64,000 nucleotides of DNA, from NCBI RefSeq assembly GCF_006440675.2, contig NZ_CP083951.1, forward strand, positions 1,364,001 to 1,428,000, given 5' to 3'. Below the pieces are notes generated by a model. The model was given only the letters and a program-made list of their open reading frames with translations. It had not been told where the DNA came from and ran no database searches. This stretch comes from Mesorhizobium sp. B2-8-5 (lineage in GTDB: Bacteria; Pseudomonadota; Alphaproteobacteria; Rhizobiales; Rhizobiaceae). Shown piece by piece: positions 41,554 through 50,583 of this stretch; the stretch's first letter is position 1, and every line of letters starts with the position of its first letter. Both the position numbers and the translations under genes were made by a program.

Positions 41554-42819
41554 ATGAAGGCGGCCGGCATGACCGGATATTTTTCTTCTCCCTTCCCGCG
41601 GCGCCAGTCGGTCGGCGTATCGGTCGGCGGCGTGATGGTCGGCGGCGGCGCGCCGGTCGTCGTGCAGTCGATGACCAATACCGACACCGCCGATATCGAC
41701 CAGACCGTCGCCCAGGTCGCGGCGCTGCACCGTGCCGGCTCGGAAATCGTGCGCATCACGGTCGACCGCGACGAGAGCGCGGCGGCGGTTCCGCGCATCC
41801 ATGAGCGGCTGCTGAGGCTCGGCATCGACGTGCCGCTGGTCGGCGACTTCCATTATATCGGCCACAAGCTGCTCGCCGATCATCCGGCCTGCGCCGAGGC
41901 GCTGGCCAAATACCGCATCAATCCCGGCAATGTCGGCTTCAAGGACAAGAGGGACCGCCAGTTCGCCGCGATCGTCGAGATGGCGATCAAACACGACAAG
42001 CCGGTGCGCATCGGCGTCAACTGGGGCTCGCTCGACCAGGAGCTTTTGACCCGGCTGATGGACGACAACCAGGCGAAGGGCTCGCCGCTCACCGCGCAGG
42101 AAGTCACGCGCGAGGCGATCGTGCAGTCGGCGATCCTGTCGGCCGAGATGGCGGAAGAGATCGGACTTGGCCGTGACAAGATCATCCTGTCGGCCAAGGT
42201 CAGCGGCGTGCAGGATTTGATCGCCGTCTACACCGAACTCGCCACCCGCTCCGACCATGCGCTGCATCTGGGCCTCACCGAAGCCGGCATGGGCACCAAG
42301 GGCATCGTCGCCTCTTCTGCCGCCATGGGCATCCTCCTGCAGCAGGGCATCGGCGACACGATCCGCATCTCGCTGACGCCGGAGCCGAATGGCGACCGCA
42401 CCCGCGAGGTGCAGGTCTCGCAGGAATTGCTGCAGACCATGGGCTTCCGGCAGTTCGTGCCGATCGTCGCGGCCTGCCCCGGTTGCGGGCGCACGACGTC
42501 AACCGTGTTCCAGGAACTTGCCCAGAGCATCCAGGCCGATATCCGCAAGAACATGCCGGTGTGGCGCGAAAAATATCCCGGCGTCGAGAATCTCAAAGTC
42601 GCGGTGATGGGCTGCATCGTCAACGGTCCGGGCGAATCCAAGCATGCCGATATCGGCATCTCGCTGCCCGGCACCGGCGAGACGCCGACGGCGCCCGTCT
42701 TCATCGACGGCAAGAAGGCGGCGACGCTGCGCGGTCCGTCCATCGCGCAGGATTTCGAGAAGATGGTCGGCGACTATATCGAGCAGCGCTACGGACACGG
42801 CAAAGCAGCGGCCGAGTAG
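41554..42819 (+). CDS. ispG: 4-hydroxy-3-methylbut-2-enyl-diphosphate synthase, IspG
   Basis: A 421-residue enzyme of the MEP isoprenoid pathway. The N-terminal TIM barrel includes [22 protein letters not shown] and [15 protein letters not shown]. The C-terminal reductase-like domain carries the 4Fe-4S Cys in [12 protein letters not shown] and [19 protein letters not shown]. It reduces ME-cPP to HMBPP with electrons from ferredoxin/flavodoxin. It begins [22 protein letters not shown]; a start five codons later is possible. The lytic transglycosylase gene follows after four bases. Confidence 0.96.
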   Translation: MKAAGMTGYFSSPFPRRQSVGVSVGGVMVGGGAPVVVQSMTNTDTADIDQTVAQVAALHRAGSEIVRITVDRDESAAAVPRIHERLLRLGIDVPLVGDFHYIGHKLLADHPACAEALAKYRINPGNVGFKDKRDRQFAAIVEMAIKHDKPVRIGVNWGSLDQELLTRLMDDNQAKGSPLTAQEVTREAIVQSAILSAEMAEEIGLGRDKIILSAKVSGVQDLIAVYTELATRSDHALHLGLTEAGMGTKGIVASSAAMGILLQQGIGDTIRISLTPEPNGDRTREVQVSQELLQTMGFRQFVPIVAACPGCGRTTSTVFQELAQSIQADIRKNMPVWREKYPGVENLKVAVMGCIVNGPGESKHADIGISLPGTGETPTAPVFIDGKKAATLRGPSIAQDFEKMVGDYIEQRYGHGKAAAE

Positions 42820-42823
42820 GCCG

Positions 42824-43684
42824 ATGCCGCTTTTGCCGCGCGCGACGCTGATCCTGATCTGCGCGCTGATCCTTTCCGGTCAGGCATTCGCCGACCCACC
42901 GCAGTCGCGGTCCGCCGCCAAACGGCTGATCAACCGTGTCTGCGATCTGATCGAAGCCCAGGCCCAGCAGAACGGCCTGCCCAAGGATTTCTTCGCCCGG
43001 CTGATCTGGAAGGAAAGCCGCTTCGATCCGAATGCGGTGAGCCCGGTCGGCGCCGAAGGCATAGCGCAATTCATGCCGGGCACCGCCAAGATGCGCGGTC
43101 TCGCCGATCCCTTCGACATCGGGCAGGCCATCCCGGCCTCGGCGAAATATCTCGCCGAGATGAAGGTCAGCTACGGCAATCTCGGGCTCGCGGCGGCGGC
43201 TTACAATGCCGGCGAGAACCGTGTGTCACGCTGGCTGAGTTCGGGCGGCTTCCTGCCGATGGAGACGGAAAGCTATGTCTTCGACGTCATGGGCGAGCCC
43301 GTCGACAAGTTCTCGGACAAATCCTATACCGGCACCGTCCAGCCGCTCGACCCGAAGATGAGCTTCGCGGTTGCCTGCCGCAGGCTGCCGGTGATCATGT
43401 CGCGGACCGTCGCCATGGCCTCGATCAACGTGAAGCCGTGGGGCGTGCAGGTGGCGGGCAATTTCCGCCGCTCGGCGGCGATTGGCCAGTGGCTGAGGGT
43501 CAGGGGCCGGTTCCCCGCTTTGCTCGCCAGCCATGACCCGGTGGTGAGCCGGGTGCGCACGCCGATCGGCCGGCGCGGCATCTATGCGGTCAGGATCGGC
43601 GCCGACTCGCGCGGCGAGGCCAACGGTATCTGCAACAAGCTGCAAAGCGTCGGCGGCGCCTGCGTGGTGTTGCGTAACCGGTGA
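42824..43684 (+). CDS. Periplasmic lytic transglycosylase
   Basis: A 286-residue protein with signal peptide MPLLPRATLILICALILSGQAFA. The SLT domain has the catalytic Glu in WKESRFDPNAVSPVGAEGIAQFMPGTA, then AAAAYNAGENRVSRW. The C-terminal 80 residues (AVRIGADSRGEANGICNKLQSVGGACVVLRN) resemble a SPOR peptidoglycan-binding repeat. It cleaves peptidoglycan glycan strands in the periplasm. Only four bases separate it from ispG, so co-transcription is likely. Confidence 0.9.
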   Translation: MPLLPRATLILICALILSGQAFADPPQSRSAAKRLINRVCDLIEAQAQQNGLPKDFFARLIWKESRFDPNAVSPVGAEGIAQFMPGTAKMRGLADPFDIGQAIPASAKYLAEMKVSYGNLGLAAAAYNAGENRVSRWLSSGGFLPMETESYVFDVMGEPVDKFSDKSYTGTVQPLDPKMSFAVACRRLPVIMSRTVAMASINVKPWGVQVAGNFRRSAAIGQWLRVRGRFPALLASHDPVVSRVRTPIGRRGIYAVRIGADSRGEANGICNKLQSVGGACVVLRNR

Positions 43685-43758
43685 CTGGTACCACGAAGTT
43701 GGACGTGCTGGCGGGACAGCGCCCCCCTCTGTCCTGCCGGACATCTCCCCCAAAAGGG

Positions 43759-44908
43759 GACTGTTGCGCAGTTAGCGAGAACCGGTCGGCGGGTCGGATT
43801 TTAGCGTTAGGGTTGGCGTTGCCTGGGATTTGGCGTTTGGTTTGGCGTTTGAGGGCGGTGATCCGGCCTTTGTGCCGGATTGCAGGCGCACCTATCCCGT
43901 GATGGCCGCCCATCGGCGCATGTTGAAGGCGATCGCGGCAAGCGTCACCTGAGCTGCAGCCTTGGCCAGTCCGACATAGCGGATTGTGGTCAGCTTCATG
44001 CGGTTCTTGAGCGTGGCGAAGGTCGTCTCCACTGCCGCCCGCCGTCGTGCGATCAGGCGATTGTAGCGCTTGAGCCGTTCGGGCAGCGAATGGTGCTTGT
44101 TGGGACGATGGGCAATGCGCGGCTTCCTGCCCTCGGCCTTGAGCCGGGCCCGGCGGGCGTGGGTGTCATAAGCGGCATCCGCCCACACCGTCTTCTCATC
44201 GCCGCGCACCAGGCGATCGGCCACGACCGTGTCGTTGACGTTGGCCGGTGTGGTGATCACCGTGCGGATCAAACCAGAGCCCGCGTCGACCCCAACATGG
44301 GCCTTGTAGCCAAAGGTGATGCCGCCTTTGCCCTTGCGCGCGGTGATACGGGCGTCCGCATCCTGCGACGGCCGCTCGCGCGTCGGTGGCGTCGAGACCG
44401 CATCGATCAGCGTCGCATCCAGCATCGTGCCACGCTTCAAGATCACGCCGGCCTTCTCCAACTGCCGGTCTAGCTCGCCAAACAGCTTCTCCATCGGTCC
44501 TTCGCCAACAAGCAAGTTGCGAAAGCGCGACAGCACCGTGTGATCGGGAATGCTCTCCTCAAGGCCGAGCCCGACAAAACGTCGGAATGACAGCCGATCT
44601 CCCAGCGCCTCTTCCAGCTCGCGATCCGACAGCCCATAGAGCGATTGCAGCAACTGCGCCTTGAAGAGCAACAACGGCGGCCAGGCTGCGCGTCCAGGCC
44701 CACCATCACGCAACGGGTTGAGCAGCTTCTCGAAGCGATACCACTTCACCAGATCGGATAGCCGGTCCAGCGGTGAAGAACCGCCAGCAAGCTTGCCGCC
44801 CAGAAATGCCTCCGCAAGGCTCAATTGACCCGTCTGCTTCACCGCCATTGCGATTCCCTCCGAGCTTCCCGTCTCAGAGAATCACAACCAGCCAATTACG
44901 CAACAGGC
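43759..44908 (-). mobile_element. IS5-family insertion sequence, about 1150 bp
   Basis: The ends read GACTGTTGCGCAGTTAG on the left and, in reverse complement, GCCTGTTGCGTAATTGG on the right, an inverted repeat with a few mismatches. The nine bases CCAAAAGGG occur directly outside both ends (43750-43758 and 44909-44917), consistent with a target duplication. The element carries one intact transposase gene. The exact outer base could shift by one or two because the target is itself palindromic. Confidence 0.85.
43892..44848 (-). CDS. IS5-family transposase
   Basis: A 318-residue DDE transposase. The N-terminal DUF772-type domain reads WPPLLLFKAQLLQSLYGLSDRELEEAL and FRRFVGLGLEESIPDHTVLSRFR. 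Catalytic acids lie in GTMLDATLID (first Asp), WADAAYDTHARR (second Asp) and RAAVETTFATLKNRM (Glu). The reading frame is intact, so the element may still move. It starts MAVKQTGQLSLAEAF, 61 bases inside the right end of the IS. Confidence 0.95.
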   Translation of the reverse strand: MAVKQTGQLSLAEAFLGGKLAGGSSPLDRLSDLVKWYRFEKLLNPLRDGGPGRAAWPPLLLFKAQLLQSLYGLSDRELEEALGDRLSFRRFVGLGLEESIPDHTVLSRFRNLLVGEGPMEKLFGELDRQLEKAGVILKRGTMLDATLIDAVSTPPTRERPSQDADARITARKGKGGITFGYKAHVGVDAGSGLIRTVITTPANVNDTVVADRLVRGDEKTVWADAAYDTHARRARLKAEGRKPRIAHRPNKHHSLPERLKRYNRLIARRRAAVETTFATLKNRMKLTTIRYVGLAKAAAQVTLAAIAFNMRRWAAITG

Positions 44909-45080
44909 CCAAAAGGGGGGAGATTAGCCGTCATCGCTGCTTTGCCAATCGCCGACGGTTCAGGACTGAGCGGGGCGATCAAGCTGCCGATCTCCCCCTC
45001 GCGGGGAGATGCCCGGCAGGGCAGAGAGGGGCGCGAAGGAACTCGGCGGTAGCCGATGGCTGCCTGTACCCACGTGCCGC

Positions 45081-47414
45081 TCAAGCCGTCTTCGCCGCCA
45101 CGGTCTCGCTGAGCCAGGTGCCGATCTTGGCGCCGAGGCGGTCGGGCGAGACAGGCTTGGGCAGATAGTCGTCCATGCCGGCCTCGATGCATTTTTCGCG
45201 GTCGCCCTTGAGCGCATGCGCGGTGACGCCGATGATCGGCGTGCGATCGCTGTTCTGCTGTTCGATCGCACGGATGGCGCGGGTCGCCTCATAGCCGTTC
45301 ATCTCCGGCATGGAGACGTCCATCAGCACCAAGCGCGGGCGCAGCGAGCGGTACATCTCGACCGCGGTGCGGCCATTGCCGGCGATGCGGTAGCTGAGAC
45401 CGAAACCGTTGAGGATCTGGCCGAAGACCAGCTGGTTCACGTCATTGTCCTCGGCGATCAGGATGTCGATCGGGCCGCTCGGCGCTGCCGTCGATTCCGG
45501 CGCGGCCGGGACCGGAACGGCCGGGCCGCGGATGACGGTGAAGGCCGGCGGAGCCGCCTGCGCCGCGGCCGGCTCGCGCACGAAATGCGCCTTGGCGCCT
45601 TGCGTGCGCGCCTTCTGGATAGCGGAGATCACGGTGCCCAGCAGCACCGCCGAACGAGCCGGCTTGGTGAGATGCGCGACGATGCCGAAATCGATCACCA
45701 TCCTGCCGAAATCGACCTGGTCGACCGAGGTCAGCAGCACGACCGGGATGGAGGAGAGGCGGGTGTCGGCGGCGATGGCTCTGGCGACATCGGCGCCGTT
45801 CATGCCGGGCATCTGGTAATCGAGGATAATGCAGTCGACCGAGGCGCCGAGCTGGCAGGCACGGTCGAGGAAAGCGAGGCCGACGGCGCCGCTTTCGGCG
45901 GCCGCGCAGTCGAAGCTCCAGCTTCTGAGCTGTTCCAGCAGGATCTCGCGGTTGACCGGATTGTCGTCGATGACCAGCACCCTTGCGCCGGTGACGTCGA
46001 CGGGTACCAAATCGTCGCGCGACTGCTGGTCGTGCGCCGGCAGCGGCACGGCGAACCAGAACACGGAACCGCGGCCGATCTCGCTTTCGACGCCGATCTT
46101 GCCGCCCATCAGGTCGACAAGCCGCGCGCCGATCGCCAGGCCAAGGCCGGTGCCTTCATGGCGGCGGGTCGAGGAGCCGTCGACCTGGGCGAATTTCTCG
46201 AACACGCTTTGCAGTTTTTCGGCCGGAATGCCGATGCCGGTGTCCTCGACGCGGACCTTGAGCTGGACCACGCCGTCGACGACATCGCCGCCGACATCGA
46301 CCAGGACATGGCCCTTCTCGGTGAACTTCACGGCGTTGCCAAGCAGGTTGGTGACGATCTGGCGGAAGCGCCCGGCATCGCCGACGACGAAGGCCGGCAG
46401 GCGCGGGTCGACGCGCACGATGAGCTCGAGGTTCTTTTCGGCGACGCGCGCCGACACCAGCGTCGCCACATCCTCGACCGCTTCCGCCAGGCGGAAGGGG
46501 GCGGGGTCGAGCGTCAGCTGGCCGGCATTGATCTTCGAGAAATCGAGGATGTCGTTGATGATGGTCAGCAGCGCGTTGCCGGATTTGACGATGACGTCGG
46601 TGAAGGTCTTCTGGCGCGGCGTCAGCTCCGTCTTGGCAAGCAACTCGGCCATGCCGAGCACGCCGTTCATCGGCGTGCGGATCTCATGGCTCATATTGGC
46701 GAGGAATTCGGACTTGGCGCGATCGGCGGCCTCGGCCTTGAACAAAGATGCGGCGGTCTCGGCGAAAGCGCGGCGGATCGCATTCTCCATCGGCCGGAAG
46801 ATCAGAGCCGCGGCGACGGCAAGGACGGCGAACAAAAGGCCGCTCGCCCATAACAGCAGCCGGTCGCTGGAAGCGTCGGCCAGATGCCGCTCGTCGTCGA
46901 GCGCGGTGCGCACGCGCACCAGCATCGGCTGGGCGAAGAGATCGTTCTGGTTGCGGATCTCGCGGTAGCTCCATTCGTCGACCTTCTGGGCCACCGACAT
47001 CAGGTTGAAGTTGCGCACCATGTCGCGCGCCGACCAGAACAGGTCTCCGTTCACCGCTGCGGATTCGAGCGCGTCGGCGGTGCCCTTCGACAAGCGTGGC
47101 CGGATCGTCGCCAACTGGCCGTTCAGCGTCTCGATCTCGCCCATCAGGCGTTCGGAATGGCCGCGCGCGGCGGCGGTCAACGCGTCGCGTGTCTCGCTGC
47201 GCCAGGCGGTGCCGGTCGTCTCGGCGAAATTGGTGGCGTTGCGCAGGTCGCGGGCGAAGATGACGAAATTGCCGCTGAGGGCATCGACCTCGTGACGGTA
47301 CGAATTCACACGGTTGAGCGCGAACATGACGGCGGCCGAGGCCAGCGCGAAGATCAGCAGTCCCGAAATGTAGCGGATCCGGATCGACCGGAGGAAGGAA
47401 GAATATTCCGGCAT
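45081..47414 (-). CDS. Hybrid sensor histidine kinase with two receiver domains
   Basis: A 777-residue membrane kinase. TM1 is about residues 15-34 ([20 protein letters not shown]), TM2 about 186-206 ([21 protein letters not shown]), with a helical periplasmic sensor between. The HisKA domain has the phosphorylated His243 in [19 protein letters not shown]. HATPase boxes are [20 protein letters not shown] and GTGLGLAI. Receiver 1 has [13 protein letters not shown] and receiver 2 [16 protein letters not shown]. No HPt domain or response regulator is adjacent. ATG at 47414 (GGGG upstream) is favoured over GTG at 47429. The signal is unknown. Confidence 0.92.
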   Translation of the reverse strand: MPEYSSFLRSIRIRYISGLLIFALASAAVMFALNRVNSYRHEVDALSGNFVIFARDLRNATNFAETTGTAWRSETRDALTAAARGHSERLMGEIETLNGQLATIRPRLSKGTADALESAAVNGDLFWSARDMVRNFNLMSVAQKVDEWSYREIRNQNDLFAQPMLVRVRTALDDERHLADASSDRLLLWASGLLFAVLAVAAALIFRPMENAIRRAFAETAASLFKAEAADRAKSEFLANMSHEIRTPMNGVLGMAELLAKTELTPRQKTFTDVIVKSGNALLTIINDILDFSKINAGQLTLDPAPFRLAEAVEDVATLVSARVAEKNLELIVRVDPRLPAFVVGDAGRFRQIVTNLLGNAVKFTEKGHVLVDVGGDVVDGVVQLKVRVEDTGIGIPAEKLQSVFEKFAQVDGSSTRRHEGTGLGLAIGARLVDLMGGKIGVESEIGRGSVFWFAVPLPAHDQQSRDDLVPVDVTGARVLVIDDNPVNREILLEQLRSWSFDCAAAESGAVGLAFLDRACQLGASVDCIILDYQMPGMNGADVARAIAADTRLSSIPVVLLTSVDQVDFGRMVIDFGIVAHLTKPARSAVLLGTVISAIQKARTQGAKAHFVREPAAAQAAPPAFTVIRGPAVPVPAAPESTAAPSGPIDILIAEDNDVNQLVFGQILNGFGLSYRIAGNGRTAVEMYRSLRPRLVLMDVSMPEMNGYEATRAIRAIEQQNSDRTPIIGVTAHALKGDREKCIEAGMDDYLPKPVSPDRLGAKIGTWLSETVAAKTA

Positions 47415-47556
47415 GCGCAACCCCAACACATACGCACAATTTTAATGGTCGGGATTACGCTTGATTTACATTAAGATTTCGTTGGTGGGGCAAGATCGCC
47501 TGCGTTGACGGATCAAGTCGGGCGGGTCGCTCTGCAAGCGGCCCGCCTTGCTCAAA

Positions 47557-47775
47557 TCAGACCCTATCCTTGGCGCGGTAGGTGTCGGGAAGAACGAAGA
47601 CTTCGTCGGCGCGGCCGTAGCCGCCGTCGCGGACTTCCTCGATCAGCACCACGGTATAAGGGCGCACGCCTTCGCCGAAATAGTCGACGAACATCTGCGT
47701 GGTCTTGTGAATGAGCTCTTCCTTCTGCGCCTTTGTCAGGGCGGCTTCGGGCGTCTTGAAGTTGGCAAAGGGCAT
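47557..47775 (-). CDS. 4-oxalocrotonate tautomerase-family protein
   Basis: A 72-residue protein starting MPFANFKTPEAALTKAQKEE. Removal of Met exposes the catalytic N-terminal Pro of the family. A helix with HKTTQMFVDYFGE and strand YTVVLIEEV follow. It lies 27 bases downstream of an SDR gene on the same strand and is probably the last gene of a three-gene operon controlled by the LysR at 49600. The natural substrate is unknown. Confidence 0.88.
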   Translation of the reverse strand: MPFANFKTPEAALTKAQKEELIHKTTQMFVDYFGEGVRPYTVVLIEEVRDGGYGRADEVFVLPDTYRAKDRV

Positions 47776-47802
47776 TTTTAGGGTCCTTTCGGGTTGGTTG
47801 GT

Positions 47803-48696
47803 CTAAAGCGATGGGTGGAGAAGATCGGCAAGACCGATGCGCTCAAGAAGCTGCGCCCGGACGCGGTCGGCGACCCCGTTGACGATGGTCGCCCCGTCAT
47901 CCGAAGGATCGACATGGACGCGGAACGGCCGGCGGCCATGCGGCATCGCGACGAGATCGACGATGGCCTCAGCGACTTTCGAGGGATCGGCATCGACCGG
48001 CTCCAGCCGGGCAAGGCCCTTCAACGCCTGGTCGTCGACGCCAGCATAAGGTCCCGACCAATAGGCGTCCGCGCGCCCGGTGTCGGCCGGCTTGCCGGAA
48101 TGGGCGAAATGCTCCGTGCCTTTGGTGAACGCGCCCGGCACGACGATGGTCGTCTCGATGCCGAAACGGGCAAGCTCCAGCGCGTAGCTCTGCGCCAGCG
48201 CGTCCATGCCCGCCTTGGCGGCGAAGTAGGGCGCCAGGAATGGCGGCGTGCCGCCGCGCGTGCTGCTCGACCCGACCCAGATCATCAGAGCCCGGCCGAG
48301 CCCGCGCATGTGTGGAAGCACAGCCCGGTTGACGCGGTGGGTGCCCAGCACATTGACGTCATAGAGCGCCGCCAACTGCTCCGGCGTGAAGGCTTCAGTC
48401 GGTCCGAACACCATATGGCCGGCATTGTGGATGACGACGTCGATGCGGCCGGCTTCCGCCAGGATGGTTTCGACCGCCGCCTCGATCGAGGCCTCCGACA
48501 GCACGTCGAGCGCGATGGCGCGGATCGCCAGTTTCTCCTCGCGCGCCAGCCTTTCGACTTCGGCCACGGCTGTGCCGCCGCGCGCCTGCGGATCGCGCAT
48601 CGAGGCATAAACCCGGTGACCCGCCCTGGCGAGCGCCTCGGCCGTCATGGCGCCGAAGCCGCTCGATGCGCCGGTGATGAGTATCGTCTGCTGCAT
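47803..48696 (-). CDS. SDR-family oxidoreductase
   Basis: A 297-residue classical short-chain dehydrogenase. Cofactor motif ILITGASSGFGAMTAEAL, NAGH motif IHNAGHMVFGP, catalytic Ser/Tyr/Lys around GSSSTRGGTPPFLAPYFAAKAG, then ETTIVVPGAFTKGTEHF after the active site. It resembles 17-beta-hydroxysteroid dehydrogenase-like SDRs. It is the middle gene of an SDR-SDR-tautomerase operon. Substrate unknown. Confidence 0.9.
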   Translation of the reverse strand: MQQTILITGASSGFGAMTAEALARAGHRVYASMRDPQARGGTAVAEVERLAREEKLAIRAIALDVLSEASIEAAVETILAEAGRIDVVIHNAGHMVFGPTEAFTPEQLAALYDVNVLGTHRVNRAVLPHMRGLGRALMIWVGSSSTRGGTPPFLAPYFAAKAGMDALAQSYALELARFGIETTIVVPGAFTKGTEHFAHSGKPADTGRADAYWSGPYAGVDDQALKGLARLEPVDADPSKVAEAIVDLVAMPHGRRPFRVHVDPSDDGATIVNGVADRVRAQLLERIGLADLLHPSL

Positions 48697-48759
48697 GATC
48701 GTGTATCTCCCTGGCGCAATTGCGGACGCAAACGGCTGCGCGCTTATGCCGGAATTGCT

Positions 48760-49494
48760 TCAGATCGCGCCGCCATTGGCGCGGACAACCTGACCGTTGA
48801 CCCATTGGCTGTCGGGACCGGCGAGGAAGGCGACGAGGCCGGCGATGTCGTCGGGCTGGCCGAGGCGGCCGAGCGGGATGAGTTTCGTTATCGCTTCGAT
48901 CTGCGCGGCGCTCTTGCCGTCGGTGAAGAGTTCCGTGTCGACCGGACCGGGCGCGACTGCGTTGACCGTGATGTGGCGCGGGCCGAGTTCCTTGGCCAGT
49001 ATATGCGACATGGCTTCGACGCCGGCCTTGGTCGCGGCATAGACGCCGTAAGCGGGCTGGTAGAAGCCGACGACGCTGGACGAAAAGTTGATGATGCGTC
49101 CGCCATCCTTCAGGCGCCTTGCAGCTTCGCGCATGCCGCGGAACGGGCCGCCGAGATTGATGGCGACCTGGCGTTCGAACGCCGCGTCGTCGGTGTCCGC
49201 GACCGGCGAGAGCCTCATCATGCCGGCGTTGTTGACGAGGATGTCGATCCCACCGAAGGCCTTTTCCGCCGCATCGAACAAAGCGACCATGCCGGCCGGG
49301 TCGCCGATATCGGCCTGGACGGCCAGGGCAGTGCCGCCGGCGGCCTCGATGGCGGAAACCACCTCATCGGCGGCATCCTTGCCGCGCGCATAATTGACGA
49401 TGACGGCGATGCCGTCCCGGGCGAGTCGTTTGGCGATTGCCGCGCCGATGCCTCTCGAGGCGCCGGTCACGATCGCTGTTCTTGTTTTCTGCAT
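48760..49494 (-). CDS. SDR-family oxidoreductase (3-ketoacyl-ACP-reductase-like)
   Basis: A 244-residue classical SDR with AIVTGASRGIGAAIAKRLA, NNAGMMRLSPV, the active-site SSSVVGFYQPAYGVYAATKAG and the C-terminal WVNGQVVRANGGAI. It is first in an operon with the SDR at 47803 (63 bases apart) and the tautomerase. It diverges from the LysR gene at 49600 with 105 bases between, so that regulator probably controls it. Confidence 0.92.
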   Translation of the reverse strand: MQKTRTAIVTGASRGIGAAIAKRLARDGIAVIVNYARGKDAADEVVSAIEAAGGTALAVQADIGDPAGMVALFDAAEKAFGGIDILVNNAGMMRLSPVADTDDAAFERQVAINLGGPFRGMREAARRLKDGGRIINFSSSVVGFYQPAYGVYAATKAGVEAMSHILAKELGPRHITVNAVAPGPVDTELFTDGKSAAQIEAITKLIPLGRLGQPDDIAGLVAFLAGPDSQWVNGQVVRANGGAI

Positions 49495-49599
49495 GATCGA
49501 TCTCCGTTCGTTGTTGTGGGGCGCATATAGACTGCCGCGCCAACCGGATAATCAGCCCTCCATTGACAGCAGTATTCGGATTGGGCGAACAATCGAGGC

Positions 49600-50493
49600 A
49601 TGGATCGACTCGACGGGATGCGGCTCTTCGTTCGCGTGGTGGAGCGGCGCAGTTTCACAGCCGCGGCGGCCGATCTCGGCCTGCCGCGCTCGACCGCAAC
49701 CGAAGCGGTGAAGCAGTTGGAAGATCACCTGGGCGTGAGGCTGCTCGACCGGACCACCCGCCACGTCGCCACGACACTCGATGGCCAGGCCTATTACGAG
49801 CGCTGCCTGTCGATCCTGGGCGAGGTGGAGGACGCCGAGGCCGGCTTCCGCAGCGCCGAACCGCGCGGCCTGCTGCGCATCGATGCGCATCCGCTGCTCA
49901 CGCAGAGGTTCCTGCTGCCACAATTGCCCGCGTTCCTCGACCGCTATCCCGAAATCGATCTGCAAATCGGCCAGGGCGACCGGCTGGTCGACCTGGTGCG
50001 CGAAGGCGTCGATTGCGTCATTCGCGCCGGCGAGCTGCAGGACAGCGGCATGATCATGCGGCGGCTGGCGATGATCGGCGAAATCACCTGCGCCAGCCCG
50101 AGCTATCTGAAGCGGCACGGCGTGCCGGCAGCACCGGAAGCGCTGGAGGGCCATCAGGCCGTCGGTTTCGTCTCCTCACGCACAGGCGAGGTGCTGCCGC
50201 TGGAATTCACGATCGGCGCAAACGTGCGTCAGGTCACGCTGCCGGGCCGGGTTCGGGTCAACAATTCCGACACCGCGGCCGATCTGGCGCGGCTGGGTTT
50301 CGGGCTTCTGCAGGCGCCACGCTATCGGCTGGAAAAAGATATCGCGGACGGCACGCTGGTCGAGGTTCTGGGGGATTTTCCGCCGACGCCGACGCCGCTG
50401 TCGGCGCTCTACCCGCAGAACCGGCAGCTCGCGCCGCGGCTGCGCGTCTTCCTGGAATGGGCATCGCGCATTTTCGCCGAGGCAAGGCTGTGA
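49600..50493 (+). CDS. LysR-family transcriptional regulator
   Basis: A 297-residue LTTR. HTH: MDRLDGMRLFVRVVERRSFTAAAADLGLPRSTATEAVKQLEDHLG. The effector domain starts RGLLRIDAHPLLTQRFLLPQLP and includes GDRLVDLVREGVDCVIRAGEL. This is the DsdC/YafC-like group that often sits beside SDR genes. It is divergent from the SDR operon (49494) and convergent with the molybdenum hydroxylase operon ending at 50584. Confidence 0.92.
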   Translation: MDRLDGMRLFVRVVERRSFTAAAADLGLPRSTATEAVKQLEDHLGVRLLDRTTRHVATTLDGQAYYERCLSILGEVEDAEAGFRSAEPRGLLRIDAHPLLTQRFLLPQLPAFLDRYPEIDLQIGQGDRLVDLVREGVDCVIRAGELQDSGMIMRRLAMIGEITCASPSYLKRHGVPAAPEALEGHQAVGFVSSRTGEVLPLEFTIGANVRQVTLPGRVRVNNSDTAADLARLGFGLLQAPRYRLEKDIADGTLVEVLGDFPPTPTPLSALYPQNRQLAPRLRVFLEWASRIFAEARL

Positions 50494-50583
50494 GGATCAT
50501 CGGCCGGGGCCGGCAGCCGACGGCGCGACTGTCCTGTCGATGCAACTCCTCATGCGGATGGGATGGGAAGACAAGGCAATCCT

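Larger units (their letters stand above)
43718..45034. repeat. Palindromic intergenic element interrupted by the insertion sequence
   Basis: Left part 43718-43758 (GCGCCCCCCTCTGTCCTGCC, then ATCTCCCCC) and right part about 45002-45034 (GGGGAGATGCCCGGCAGGGC, then AGAGGGGCGC) are reverse complements with a few changes. Inner arms ATCTCCCCC and GGGGGGAGAT flank the insertion point. Together they look like one long palindromic repeat split by the IS at 43759-44908. Confidence 0.75.

Noticed and set aside
45009..46853. 614-codon forward frame opposite the histidine kinase
   Set aside because: Antisense to well-conserved kinase and receiver motifs; composition typical of a shadow.
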